Assembly: GCA_963971575.1 (NCBI GenBank)
Contig: OZ020622.1
Span: forward strand, 4,812,279-4,876,278
Length of the DNA: 64,000 nt
Direction: 5' to 3'
DNA from: Liopterus haemorrhoidalis
Taxonomy: Eukaryota > Arthropoda > Insecta > Coleoptera > Dytiscidae
Shown here: piece by piece, positions 22,006 to 32,791 of the stretch
Layout of the letters: every line of letters starts with the position of its first letter
Position numbering within the stretch: the stretch's first letter is position 1
Program-made: the position numbers and the translations under genes
Notes under the pieces: generated by a model
Seen by the model: only the letters and a program-made list of their open reading frames with translations
What the model was told of the DNA's origin: nothing
Databases searched by the model: none

Positions 22006-23520
22006 AGATCGTTTTTAGGGTTTTGTAGGTATGACCAAAAAACCGTTATACCGTCATTTTGTCGTCTGTCTGTCTGTCTGTCTGTTCGGTAAAAATTGTA
22101 GCCAAACGGCTAAACCTAGAGAGTTGAAATTTGGCATGCTTATACAACTCTTTGACCCGCACATAGGAAAAATATTAAAACATCTAAAAAACATATCCCC
22201 CTAAAAATATAAACAAATATATGCTCATCGAAAAAAAAAAAATATTTTTTTACAATTCTGTGTAGGGTATCAAATGAAAGCCCTTGGTACGTGGATTAAC
22301 GATCAAAATTTTATTTTTGCAAAATAAATTATTTTGGGGCGATTTTTGCTAAAATTGTGCAAAAAAATTTTTGTCCCACACCCTGTAGCCCAGATGGTTT
22401 AAACTAAAAATATGAAAAAATTCTCAGTAATGTACATTGGTGTGAACCGGAATAGTACAACAGGAATTTTTGATCAGATTATGTTTTCGGAAAATAACGC
22501 ATTTTTTGTGTTTTTAACTAAAATATGTAATATATTTAATACGCTATTTAACATGGTAAACGAGTGAACCTTCGTAGTACAGTGGTAGCGTTGTCGCTTA
22601 GTGAGCTGTAACTACCGATGAAACTAGTGTTCGAATCCCATCAAATTTTTTTTTTTTGTTTTTTTTTTGCATTTTTATTTAATTTAAATTATTTTGTCAA
22701 AATTCTAGTTATATTTTGGTAAATGTTGCATTTAATTTTTGAAAGCGTAAATTTAATAACCAGTGGGAAGTGTTGAAATTATAATTAAATTATAAGTTTG
22801 AATGTATACGAAATCAGAGGGCGGGGCTAATGATTTAAGCAACCAATGGAAACCATAGGCGCAATTTTCAAAATCTTAATGAAGCTTGCTATATAAAAAA
22901 AATACTGCACATATTTATTTGAATTTCTTCTTTTTTTTAACACGAATTTAGGCAAAAATGTGCGAAAGTTCTTGTCACGCACCCTTTTACCAAAAAGGGT
23001 TAAACTAAAAATCTGAAGAAAATGTAGGTAATGTACATTGATCTGAGCTGGAAACGTACGAAAGGAATTTTTGATCAGATGGTGTTTCATCAAAATATGG
23101 CAGTTTTTGCGTTTTTGACAAAATTAATTATTTTTTTAATTCATGGCTAAATTATGGCTAATAATGTTATGGATTTTTAGTATTTATAGCTAAGATAGTG
23201 CGTGTATTTTTTTGATATTAAAAATAACTATTTTTTTATATTGCAAACTATTTTTTTAATTACATTAGATATTTGTTTTTTAAGGATCAAAGAGGAATAA
23301 ATCATTTGTTGTAATAAAATATTGGAAAAATGTTGCAGAAAAAAACGCTGTGATTTTTGTCAAATAACGAAAAAAAGTGATTATCAAAAAACTGTTGGTT
23401 CTGATGTGATTTTAGAACAAATATTGTCCAAGAAATCTAGTATTCTGTTGGCTTCTTACGCTTATTAAATTCCTACAAAACCCTGAAATGTGTGAAAATT
23501 CACACTTGTCATCGATTTTT
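22006..23520 (+). mobile_element. tRNA-cassette transposon family, copy 4 (longest)
   Basis: This is the fullest copy. It begins TTTTTAGGGTTTTGTAGGTATG and runs through (GTCT)n, GTAGCCAAACGGCTAAACC, TTTGGCATGCTTATACAACT, AAATGAAAGCCCTTGG, CACACCCTGTAGCCCAG, GGAATAGTACAACAGG and CGGAAAATAACGC. A tRNA-like cassette (22560-22640), TTGCATTTTTATTTAATT, CAGAGGGCGGGGCTAATG and the 3' terminus CCTACAAAACCCTG then follow. The ends form imperfect inverted repeats (TAGGGTTTTGTAGGTAT against the 3' complement TCAGGGTTTTGTAGGAAT). There is no transposase frame. Confidence 0.8.
22560..22640 (+). repeat. tRNA-like cassette, type 4
   Basis: TAGTACAGTGGTAGCG is a good A-box and GTTCGAATCCC a perfect B-box, the best pol III-like pair of all the cassettes. 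It is followed directly by a T-run. The acceptor stem does not close, so it is not a functional tRNA gene. Confidence 0.7.
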
Positions 23521-23716
23521 TTAAATTTGTTCTTTGCGCGTTTTGAATGGTACAAAACACGTTTTAGATTAATTTAATGATTTTATTTTACACATTGAAT
23601 AAAAAGGAAGACATTGATATTATATGTTTCATTTTGTGATACGTTACTAACAGGGAAAGTTAATTTTTTATGTTGTATATAGTGTTTTTTTTTTTTTTTA
23701 TCGTGCAATATATGTA

Positions 23717-24123
23717 CAGTCTGTTCCAAACGGTTAAGCGGGACTAAATGGGAATTTAGTTCTTTTAGGTGGTCACGAGAAGGGACCTTGCTTGGGATAT
23801 TTCATTTTGCACGTTGGGATGACAAAATTTAAAATTCCAACAATGAAACCATGGAAACGAATGATATATGTCAAAATTAAATATTTTTTTTAGATATTTT
23901 AATGACAAAAAAATAAATAAATGGGAAATTTGTATTAAGAATGACACAAAAAATCAAAATATAAAGAAAATGACATTTTAAAATGATATTAACCTTAACC
24001 AAAAAATGTTTATTGTAAGTATGATTTACAAAGCTTAAACAAAACGGCCGAAAGGCACGATTTAAACGATGAAAGTAACTAGATTGCAAAATCTAGTTCC
24101 GCTTAACCGTTTGGAACAGACTG
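23717..24123. mobile_element. Tc1/mariner-type MITE, copy A (407 bp)
   Basis: Inverted termini CAGTCTGTTCCAAACGGTTA and TAACCGTTTGGAACAGACTG with TA on both sides (23715-23716 and 24124-24125). A close copy is at 38836-39240. Interior frames shared by both copies are repeat shadows. Confidence 0.9.
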
Positions 24124-24127
24124 TAAT

Positions 24128-24700
24128 AATGTTTTTACGCAGTTATTTTTTAGGTTATCTGACATATAAATATTTTTTGACACTTGACAATTGACAGATC
24201 AAGAGAGAGGACTACTGTGAGGCCAAAAGACAGCCCAGCTGATTGTGCCCAAAGAAGAAGTTATTGATATAATTTTTAGACCTTCATATATACATATATT
24301 TTTAATTTTTATTTACAATAATTATTTAAATAAGAAACTTTAGCTCTGAAGATATATTGTTTGTTTTATTGCTTTATTTAAACTGTTTTAGCCAAATCTC
24401 TCATTTTATACATATATAGTACATAATTTTTAAAATTAATATTTTTTTAACTTTTTCAAATTTCCCATTAAACTGAATTTATGTCGTATAAATAACATAA
24501 GTGTATTATCTGCCTTGTTTATTGCAATATCTTATTAACCTTTTTTATATTTAAAAAAAAAAATCATTTGCTAACCCAGTTGCTACGCCCATGCCCTAGT
24601 TGTAACTTATTTTAAATTTCCCGCTATACTGTATTTGATCAGTGTAAATCGTACTCGGTTCGCAGCGCTATCTACTTTTTTCTACTTTGAAATAGACCAT
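24128..24700. repeat. Dispersed ~575-bp repeat, copy 1
   Basis: Begins near GTTTTTACGCAGTTAT and ends GAAATAGACCATAG. It is almost identical to 46417-46993 inside the nucleoporin gene. Internal landmarks are GACAGCCCAGCTGATTGTGC and TTGCTACGCCCATGCCCTAG. No terminal repeat is clear in this copy. Confidence 0.85.
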
Positions 24701-25480
24701 AGTGACGTATTACAAAATAAAATATTTTATACCAATATCTCAATTTTACCTCATATTTTTCGGTCAGTAAAAATTATTGATAATAGAAAGATTTTGAATC
24801 GCATTAGATCTCTCTCAATATGACTGATAAGCGTTCAATACAACTGCGTTGTATTCTTGATTACTGCGAACTAGTCTAAGATACTTTTCTGAGAATCTTA
24901 TTCGTTAAAGTTGTCTCACTCCGTGTGAGAAATGTTTGGTAAGACATAAAGAAAACCAGTATACATGACAATGAAAAATGATTTACGTAGAGGAAGAGAA
25001 TTGATATCATAAATAAAACCATAAGTGTAAAAAGAATCCACAGAAAGAGTAACATAAAAAATGTGTTTTTCTGTTGTTTTTTGTGATTAACACCGTTTTT
25101 ACATTAGTCTATTTTACACTGTATTAAAATATGACCATAGTATATTTTATAATTTTAACCCCCGAGTCATATTTCAAAGCAGGATAAGGATTAGCTTGTT
25201 TATTTCAAATACAGGTGCATAACAGGATTAAAATCGAAATATCAAATGGCAGTTACATATTGCAAGGATAATGGACACAAAATAGATGAAAAAAAAAAAC
25301 AAAAATGGTATGAAACAATTTAAATGTCGTCTCACAGAGTTCCTCCTATTAGTTTTTTATAGTCCGTTCAAATGTAAGAATGCAGTGCAAGGCAAATGGA
25401 GTAGTTCTTTTTCATACTCTCTAATGGGTTCTCCCAATAACGCTATCCATTTCTTTCTTAGAGACATCGCCTTCTTTTCA
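24701..25480. other. Intergenic, nothing recognised
   Basis: No gene or repeat end that I can support. Confidence 0.5.
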
Positions 25481-25984
25481 GGGCTTCGAACCGGAACTGA
25501 ACCGAAAACCGAAAAAACCGTTATTTTTGTTGGAACGAAAACCGGAACTGAACCGAAAAAAAAATATCGGTTTATTTCGGTTCAGATAATGTTTGTGTGA
25601 GTGAATATAAAATACATTTTATTTAAGATTATTTTTTAAACTGATGAGCAGAAAAAAATCGTAATTTTTTAATTGATAAATAAAAAAAAAATCGCTTCTA
25701 TTATTTCGGGGAGGGGGTTGAACGCATAGAACCCCCCCCCTGGCAGCGGCCTTGGTATGATTATTACAAAATAAGGAATAAAATGTTGTTCTAAATTATA
25801 GTAAAAAATAAATTTCTAATACCTACAAATAAAAACATTTAAAAATTTATCACTCGGAACTGAACCGAAAACCGAAAAAAAACCGTTATTTTTGCCGGAA
25901 CGAAAACCGGAACCAAACTGATATATATTTTTTTAATTGAACTGGAACGAAAACCGAAACGAAAAAAATAACGGTTCGAAGCCT
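25481..25984. mobile_element. Inverted-repeat element with GAACCGAAAACCG ends, copy 1
   Basis: Ends CAGGGCTTCGAACCGGAACT and AACGGTTCGAAGCCTG are inverted, with ACCGAAAAC-type short repeats just inside each. CTTCTTTT lies on both sides within one base of the ends, suggesting an 8-bp hAT-type duplication. A second copy is at 43376-43874. A C-rich tract (CCCCCCCCCTGGCAGCGG) is shared by both. Confidence 0.7.
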
Positions 25985-26029
25985 GGCTTCTTTTTTAAAT
26001 TTTTTTTGTGTGGAATCATATTATACCTT

Positions 26030-26165
26030 TTAGGCAAGGTCTTTCCACCTTCAAGTAAACCTCTAGGTAACTATCTGACAGATAAGGTTATCTGGAACTT
26101 CATCTGCTGAATAAATGGCAATACCAATCAGTGAATTCAATACGTCAGTCTTATTATCCGTTAGA
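26030..26165. mobile_element. Half copy of the palindromic MITE seen at 42747-43007
   Basis: GGTCTTTCCACCTTCA, CTATCTGACAGATAAGGTTA and CTTCATCTGCTGAATAAATG match one arm and the centre of the palindromic element. The other arm is missing. Confidence 0.7.
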
Positions 26166-27202
26166 TTAGGGGTTCTTAAACTTTTGTAGTTCGAGGACCC
26201 CCTCTTGAACAACATTTTCTTTTTTGAGAACCCCATCCCAACCCTAGGCATTTTACGTCATTCTTGAGACTTAATTTCTGGCTCAATAATCTCATAGGCA
26301 CTACGCTATAATAAATATTGGTAAAAATGTATCGCTGGATATTTAAATAAATGGTCTTGCGGATTTATAGAGATGAACATTTTTATTAACATATAGAATA
26401 AAAAACAAAAGAAAGCCTTTAAGACATTGATTAAGCAACGAAAAGTATTTTTTTTTTTTTAATTTCTTTATTTTAACATGATTTTTGCCGAAAATGTGCA
26501 AAAAAAATTGTCCCACATCCTATAACCATTACACCCCTAGTTAATCTAAAAATCTGAGTAATGCACATTAATATGATCCGGAAGAGTACAACAGGAATTT
26601 TTGGCTAGATTATATTTTGGGATGATATCGCATTTATTTTGATTTTGAAAAAATTGATTATTTTTTTAAATTATCACTATGTTATGTTTAGCTAAAAAGA
26701 AAAAAAACGTAATCGTTTATCAACATATTTCATATATAAAAAAATAGCTAGCGTCAACTTAAGAAAATTTAAATTCCATTGAGTTATTAAAGTTGTTTGA
26801 TCAAACAGAATGATCAAAAGCTTCAACCAATCGGTAAAAGTTACAAGATTTGAAAATCTAGTTCCGCTTAAACCAAAAAATCCGCCTATATTTCTGTTTT
26901 CATTTTCTCATTATTTTTCCTGTATGTAGATCAAAAAGGTGCATGCCAAATTACTGCTAAGGGGGACCAGCCATTTGGTCATAATTTGAGTATTGAGTAT
27001 GAGAAAAGATACGTACACGCAGAAAAATTACCGGCGACTATAGGCGATGGTTAACCGGCGCCGATTAACGAGAATAAATATCCCTTTACTTTCAAATGTG
27101 CCCGGACACGCTGAAAGCTTGTCGGTACTTATCGCATGAAGCCTAACCCGATCAGTAAACGGGAATCTTTGAAACAGGAAACTACAAGAAGCTGGCTGTC
27201 AC
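26166..27202. other. Intergenic, degraded repeat fragments
   Basis: A hAT-like end (TAGGGGTTCTTAAACTTTTG) lies at 26167-26190. A strongly diverged central part of the tRNA-cassette family (26490-26680, with GTACAACAGGAATTTTTGG) follows. A scrap of the MITE end seen at 24100 (AATCTAGTTCCGCTTAA) lies at 26854-26872. No gene. Confidence 0.5.
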
Positions 27203-28104
27203 TTTTTAGGGTTTTGTAGGTATGACCAAAAAACCCTTATACCGTCATTTTGTCGTCTGTCTGTTTGGTAAAAATTGTAGCCAAACGGCTAGACCTAGAG
27301 AGTTGAAATTTGACATGCTTATACAACTCTTTGACCCGCACATAGGAAAAATACTAAAACATCTAAAAAACATACCCCCCTAAAAATATAAACAAATATG
27401 TGCTCATCGAAAACAATTTTTTTTTTTTTTTAAATTCTGAGTAAGGTATCAAATGAAAGCCCTTAGTACGTGAATTAACCTTCAAATTTTTATTTTTGCA
27501 AAATAAATTATTTTGATAATTAATTATTTAAAAAAAATTTGTCCCACACCCTGTAGCCCAGACAGTTTAAACTAAAAATCTAAAAAAATTCCAAGTAATG
27601 TATATTGGTGTGAACCGAAATAGTACAACAGGAATTTTTGATCAGATTATGTTTTCGGAAAATAACGCATTTTTTGTGGTTTTTGGTTCACAAAGTACAA
27701 AAGTTATACCAATGTAAGACACTCACATGCAAGGCGTGCGATAGCGTAATGGGTTAGAGCACTGGTATCGTAAGCTAAAATGCGTTGGAAACGAAGGGTT
27801 TCGAGTTCGAGTACGGAGTGAATTTTATTTTTTCTGTTTTTTTTTTGCATTTTTATTATGTTGAAATTATTTTGTCAAAATTCTACTTATATTTTGACAA
27901 ATGTTGCATTTAATTTTTAAGAGCGTAAATTTAATAATCAGTCTTATTATATGATTAACAGACGATAAATTATTTTAAAAATATCGTTCATTTTGCCGTG
28001 ATTACTACAAAGTAAAATTTGTCCTACACACTCAGCATGCCGCCTTCACTTATTAATATACCTGCGAACCCTGTAATGTGTGAATATTCACACTTCACAT
28101 CAAT
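27203..28104 (+). mobile_element. tRNA-cassette transposon family, copy 5
   Basis: A nearly full-length copy running from TTTTTAGGGTTTTGTAGGTATG to ACCTGCGAACCCTG and TGTGAATATTCACACTTCAC. It has the same order of blocks as copy 4 but lacks the GGGCGGGGCTAATG block near the 3' end and carries another 3' segment (CATTTTGCCGTGATTACTAC), shared with copies 1 and 2. Confidence 0.85.
27735..27822 (+). repeat. tRNA-like cassette, type 2 (second example)
   Basis: ATAGCGTAATGGGTTAGAGC and GGTTTCGAGTTCGAG are the A- and B-box-like parts. It is almost the same as the cassette at 12977-13062. Confidence 0.65.
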
Positions 28105-29408
28105 TTTTTTTTGGTATTTTTGTTTATTTTTTAAATATCTTTGATGTAGCGAATTGCCAACGTTTATAATTATTTATCGGTAGAATAAATTTTATTATTT
28201 TGTTATGGATTTGTTTTACATCTAGTCGACAGAAGTAGCAAGTTTCAATGGATAAATAACACTCCCAAACAGGTAAAACAACATGAATTTTAAACCAGGC
28301 AATTGCACTAATCAGCATCAACAAGCGCGGATAACAACCGCTTGTAGGCGTCGAAAACAATCTTTCTAGGTGTTCGTACCGTAACGGTATGAGCTAGCAC
28401 GGACGACCGGTATTTTGGCCGAGACAAAAAAATAACCGGTTCATGGTATACAGTATGTTGCGTCATATCTACGAAACCCTAAAAGTAGAAGTGAAATGTA
28501 AATTTTCACACATTTCAACAGGTCGTATATATCTAGTTGGGGACATTTTTTTGCCATGAAAATCAAAAATATACAAGGTTCGCTGTACAGATTTTTTTAA
28601 ACAAATTATTTAAAATATATGTTTGCGGTTTATTTATTTATTTTTTTAATTCGGTCATATCTGGGTCGAATTCGTCCTCGCCGTTGTCCGATAGCCACGT
28701 GAAGAAGCAACACGTATATCAAGCGAGATGGTTCTCGCGTTGTAGCTACTACCCTGGGTAGTAAGAGTCGGTCCACGACTGCCGGTGGCGTAGAACGACA
28801 AACGCGCCCACACCTCAACTAGAGCCGCAGAGCGTGGCAGCGTGGCGCCCTGGCGAGCTATAACCATCCCCTTCGTACGGGTATACTCACGTCGGACCGA
28901 CACGACCCGACAACACTGATAAATGAACTACCAAACACTACACATGTTTCTGCCACTATAAAACTCTAATATAACCAATAAAACAATACAAAAATACCCA
29001 AAATTTTAACTCTAGTTTTATAATTATTAAAATAAAAGATATATGCGCAGGTGTGTGATCTTGTTGTTGGATTTTAGTTGTCGGTGTAGTACGTGCTTTA
29101 AGTTAAAGGGAATAGGGTGGAAGGGATGTTGTTCGCGGACTGAACGTACCGACGGGAGTATACGCGTATTGAGCTTGCAGTGCTGTACCTAGCAGAAGCA
29201 AAGCCAGCCCACACCCTACCTAACCCTCAAGCTCTGCAACGGCCGAGGGTAAAACGGGAGTTATGTACAGTCACCGACAAAAATATTTACATGCGTATAT
29301 ATGTGTCGGAGCTGACACTAGATGCACCTTACTGTACGCCATGCTATTTACAAACGCTTTAGTAACCCTGTCTATTAAGCACGACAAAAATCAATTAGGG
29401 ATGTCTGT
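28105..29408. other. Repeat-poor DNA with a GC-rich island at 28630-28930
   Basis: A solo 5' end of the tRNA-cassette family on the minus strand lies at about 28470-28500 (CTTTTAGGGTTTCGTAG). The GC-rich island holds an 82-codon minus-strand frame (28655-28903). Its composition is coding-like, but I do not recognise the protein and cannot find convincing splice sites around it. It could be an exon of the gene ending at 30385, a promoter region or an old insert. Confidence 0.4.
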
Positions 29409-29526
29409 AGGTCTGTTCTTTTTAGTCATTTCTAACGGTTTGTTACAATTAGCCGCAAGGGTTTACAGAAGTGTTAAAATTACGCAAAACAGTAAGAAAC
29501 CGTTAGAAATGATTACGAGCAGACCT
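29409..29526. ncRNA. Candidate long hairpin RNA (pre-miRNA-like)
   Basis: The left arm (29409-29446) contains TCATTTCTAACGGTTTGTTA and the right arm (29491-29526) the near-complement AAGAAACCGTTAGAAATGAT. The outer parts AGGTCTGTTC and GAGCAGACCT also pair. The stem is ~35 bp with a few mismatches and a ~45-nt loop. It lies in repeat-poor DNA, on the intron side of the GC-rich exon if transcribed with it. I do not recognise a known miRNA seed. It may be a small MITE, but no target duplication is seen. Confidence 0.35.
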
Positions 29527-29712
29527 TTGAGCGATGATTTAAAATATGGCCATGTGGCCTGTCGGCGCTTGGTGGTCGACGTCGGTAGCTCGGACGTGAA
29601 GTAACACGTCTAGCGCGCCGCCAGATGACACCGTCGAGGCGAGGGGATCGATACAAATTCTCCGCTCCAGACAAAGACGTATAAAAAATCTAATGTGTAC
29701 TAAGGTACTCAC

Positions 29713-30385
29713 CCTTGATCCATTCTGTCAACAGGGTTCGGTCCGGGCATCTGTCCCGGCATGATCCCGTGTCCAGGACCCATCGGTCCGGACATCGGAT
29801 GTCCCGGTCCGGGGCCGTGTCCAAAAGGTGATCCTGGTGGCATGCCGAACTGGGGTCCTCCAAACGGCTGTCCCGGTGATGCGAAGTGAGGATTACCGCC
29901 GGTGGGTCCCGGGCCTCCGACGAACGGCGGTCCAGAGGAACCCGGCCGGCCGAACGGTCCACCCGGTCCGCCGGCTGATGGCGAACCGAAGGGACCGGGT
30001 CCAGGTCCCGGGCCATTGTAAGGGCCCGGTCCTGCCGAGTTCGGCGGCGGCGGTGGGAAGCCAGCGTTACCGACCGACTGCGGTGGTCCGGGACCCGGCG
30101 TGGATGATCCCGAGGGTGCGGGGGAAGATGTGTACTGGGGTGTGCTGGAGCCCGGCGGCGGACCGGGCTGGTAGGGAGGAGCGCCCGCGGGCGAGCCGGC
30201 CCCCGCCGGCGGGCCTTGGAATGGCGAGGGCCCCTGGAAGCCCGCCGGCGGCCCGGAGAAGGAGTTGGCCGCGTTGGGCGCAAAGTTCTGGGGCTCCGAG
30301 CCGGGCGGCGGTCCCTTCCAGGTCGCGGCGGGGTCCTCCAGTGTGGCGGGCAGCGTGATTGGGGGCGCTACGCGGCGGCTAAGGC
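29713..30385 (-). CDS. Internal exon of an unrecognised Gly/Pro-rich protein
   Basis: A 673-nt exon, far more GC-rich than the rest of the window. The 3' splice site is strong: a TGCTGAC branch-point match, a pyrimidine-rich stretch and TTGCAG just before 30385. The 5' splice site is CAAGG|GTGAGTACC after 29713. The frame (entering in phase 1) is open throughout and codes for about 224 residues. It starts LSRRVAPPITLPATLEDP, then AATWKGPPPGSEPQNF, then a long low-complexity run of PG, GPGP and GPP repeats with scattered Phe, Ser and Met, ending PGPNPVDRMDQ. Such regions are common in chromatin, RNA-binding and COPII proteins. I cannot identify the gene and could not find its other exons, which may lie outside the window. 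Both overlapping reading frames of similar length are shadows of the GC content. Confidence 0.6.
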
Positions 30386-32621
30386 CTGCAACAGGGCGAG
30401 CAGTCAGCATTGCACACGATAGTCACGACACATTGCTCGTTCACACATATAAAACACCAACATTAACACCAATCATCATTGCAATACGTATTTTTTTTTT
30501 CTCATATAACGCCAATCATGTATCGCCGCTTTCGCAAAACGCCGATATGCCTTTGCTTTCTGCTCCGCTCTCTATATTAGCTTAGCAGCTATCGTTATCG
30601 AGGTTATGTGCTCTTTCTCGGCGACGGCAACGATACCTAACCTCTTCAGTGAAACGGCAACAACTGCCAGATAACCACAAATATTACAATCACGCGAAAC
30701 ATTCAACAATATTATCAATAAACTTCCAATTACATTTCGTTTTTCGTTGGCCTCCGCGTCCTTGTCTCATTCTGTCAGCGTCACAAACCGAGAAATTTGT
30801 ATGTTTTTGTTTTCTGAAGTACGAGTTGACGCATAACTGCTATCACACTGTACGATTCGATTTAAATCGGCGCACAACTCAACACGGCACAAACAACAAC
30901 TTTTCACTAAACTAGAAAACACATTGCACATTATCATTTCTTTTTGTTTCCCGCATTTTCTCGTCATTCTAAAGATAAACAGAGGAGCTAGTTAGCATTC
31001 CTCATTTCTATATACAACTTCTCAAGAAACGAAGCAAATAAACACTGCTCGAGTCAAGTGCGGCGCACGCTGCTCTCGACCCCGCTACTTCCGCTGCGAG
31101 CTGCTATACCAACACACATTCAAACTCGGGCGCGCCAACCAGAGACCACGTTGCTCTCACTGTTATTGATCAGCGTCTTCCTTACGCACGTGTTTTTACT
31201 ATTGCCTAGCTCCACTAAACGCTAATCTTACTGATTTATCTAGTCCTAAAGATTATCTTCGTTCATGCAATTATTGCTATTTGTGTTTGTGCATCCAAGT
31301 TCAACACTGTTTCGTTGTATGTGGTTATTTTTATTTAGAACAATCACTATTAAATTAAATATTGCGTTTAATTTATTCGGGTGTATTAGCCCACCTTATA
31401 AGACTTTGCCGTTTGCCTATTGTAATGTTTTTTTTATAACTGAAGTGTCAACTAATTTTCTTCTTTGGCCTTCGGCAAAAATGATGCTGCGAAAAGCCAC
31501 TGACTGTTGCCATTTTCAGAGCGCGACGCGATGATAGCGGGCGATTGAGCAAAGCACTGAGAAACGTAGCGCTCTGTTCACTGTTCGAGCACACATCCTG
31601 ACCGACTTGTTGTTAAAGTTGCACTCAAACAAACATTCACAGCACGATACGCGAACACTTTCCAAAACTGACACTCACTTTGTGTTACAGACAATTTTCA
31701 CTGAACAAGTCTATCATATATTGTTTTTTTTAGAGTAAGGGGATGAGGATTTTTTTCAAATGCAAGTCTTCCATAGTGAACAGTCAACGCGAGTTGACAC
31801 TGTCACCCTAAAAATCAATAAAGTTATCCACCGCTTTCTCCCTTTCCCCTCTTGCTAGTCCATTCAACACTACACACGGCGTAACCGAACTAAAAGAAGT
31901 CTCGCAAACAGCGACGCGTCGCCTGTTTTGCTGCCGTCAAAACACACTGACAAGACGTTCGTTCGGTATGCTACTCAACTGTACGTACAGCGTTCAGTAC
32001 GTTCTTACGGGGAGTACAAAGAGTTGCCACGTCTAAAGAAAAACACGACAGGCCGGTAGCCGTAGCTACTAATCGCTTCTGTATGTATCTACGTTCTCTG
32101 TACAGTGTCGAAGTATTGTAACCGTGCCTGTGGCTTGCCTGCCGAGACTTTAAACACGGGATCATCCGCATAAAAAGCGCCGACCGTAGAAAAGTGCGAT
32201 CCACCGCACACAAGAACAATGACTAACGGTAGAGGGGGTATATAGAATGTTGGCTGGGTGACAATTGACACGAACCAAGTCGGAGCAAGTGTTACATATG
32301 CCGCTGACCTTACGAAAATTCAGATCAAGAAATATCGGCCATTCCGTTCTGTTTTGTTACGCGAATGGTAATCGGCAGAACGTCTTCGACTCAGTGAACC
32401 GTTATTATGCCCTCGTCTATGCAAAAACCCCTCTACCCCTCCGCAATTACACCATTCAAAGTACAATCTCTGTCAAATCAAGAGCTACGAAGAAAACAAT
32501 ATCATAAACCAGGAGTACTCAAAAATTTGGAAGTTGCGAAAGATTGTAAAATCACGACGCGTGCCTATAATGACTTTTATATATCGCTTTTAAACTTGAA
32601 TTCAGAAGCAACAAGGGGAAT
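30386..32621. other. Repeat-poor DNA upstream of the GC-rich exon
   Basis: No recognised transposon end and no frame that I can identify. 31030-31150 is moderately GC-rich with several CG-containing motifs and could be a promoter of the minus-strand gene. The frames at 30265-30585, 31265-31534, 31971-32271 and 32265-32688 look random. I see no firm signal. Confidence 0.4.
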
Positions 32622-32791
32622 CAGTGGCGAATTAAGTTGCTTGGGGGCCCTGGGCGGTAAAATTAAAATGGGCCCTCTATTATTTTAAATAGAATGGAAA
32701 TATTTGTATATAGACTTCGGTAGCCCCCCCCCCGGCTTCTTGAGCCCTGGGCGGCCGCCCAGTCCGCCCACCGCTTAATTCGCCTCTGGGC
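32622..32791. mobile_element. Short hAT-like element with CAGTGGCGAATTAAG ends
   Basis: CAGTGGCGAATTAAG on the left and CTTAATTCGCCTCTG on the right are inverted, with GGGCCCTGGGCGG and CTGGGCGGCCGCCCAG inside. I could not find a matching 8-bp duplication. The neighbouring hAT MITE (32792-33061) has inserted at its right edge. Confidence 0.6.

Noticed and set aside
29690..30585. Other long frames over the GC-rich exon (197 codons minus; 176, 106 and 68 codons plus)
   Set aside because: Shadows of the very GC-rich exon; only the 29713-30385 frame is bounded by matching splice sites and has a protein-like start.
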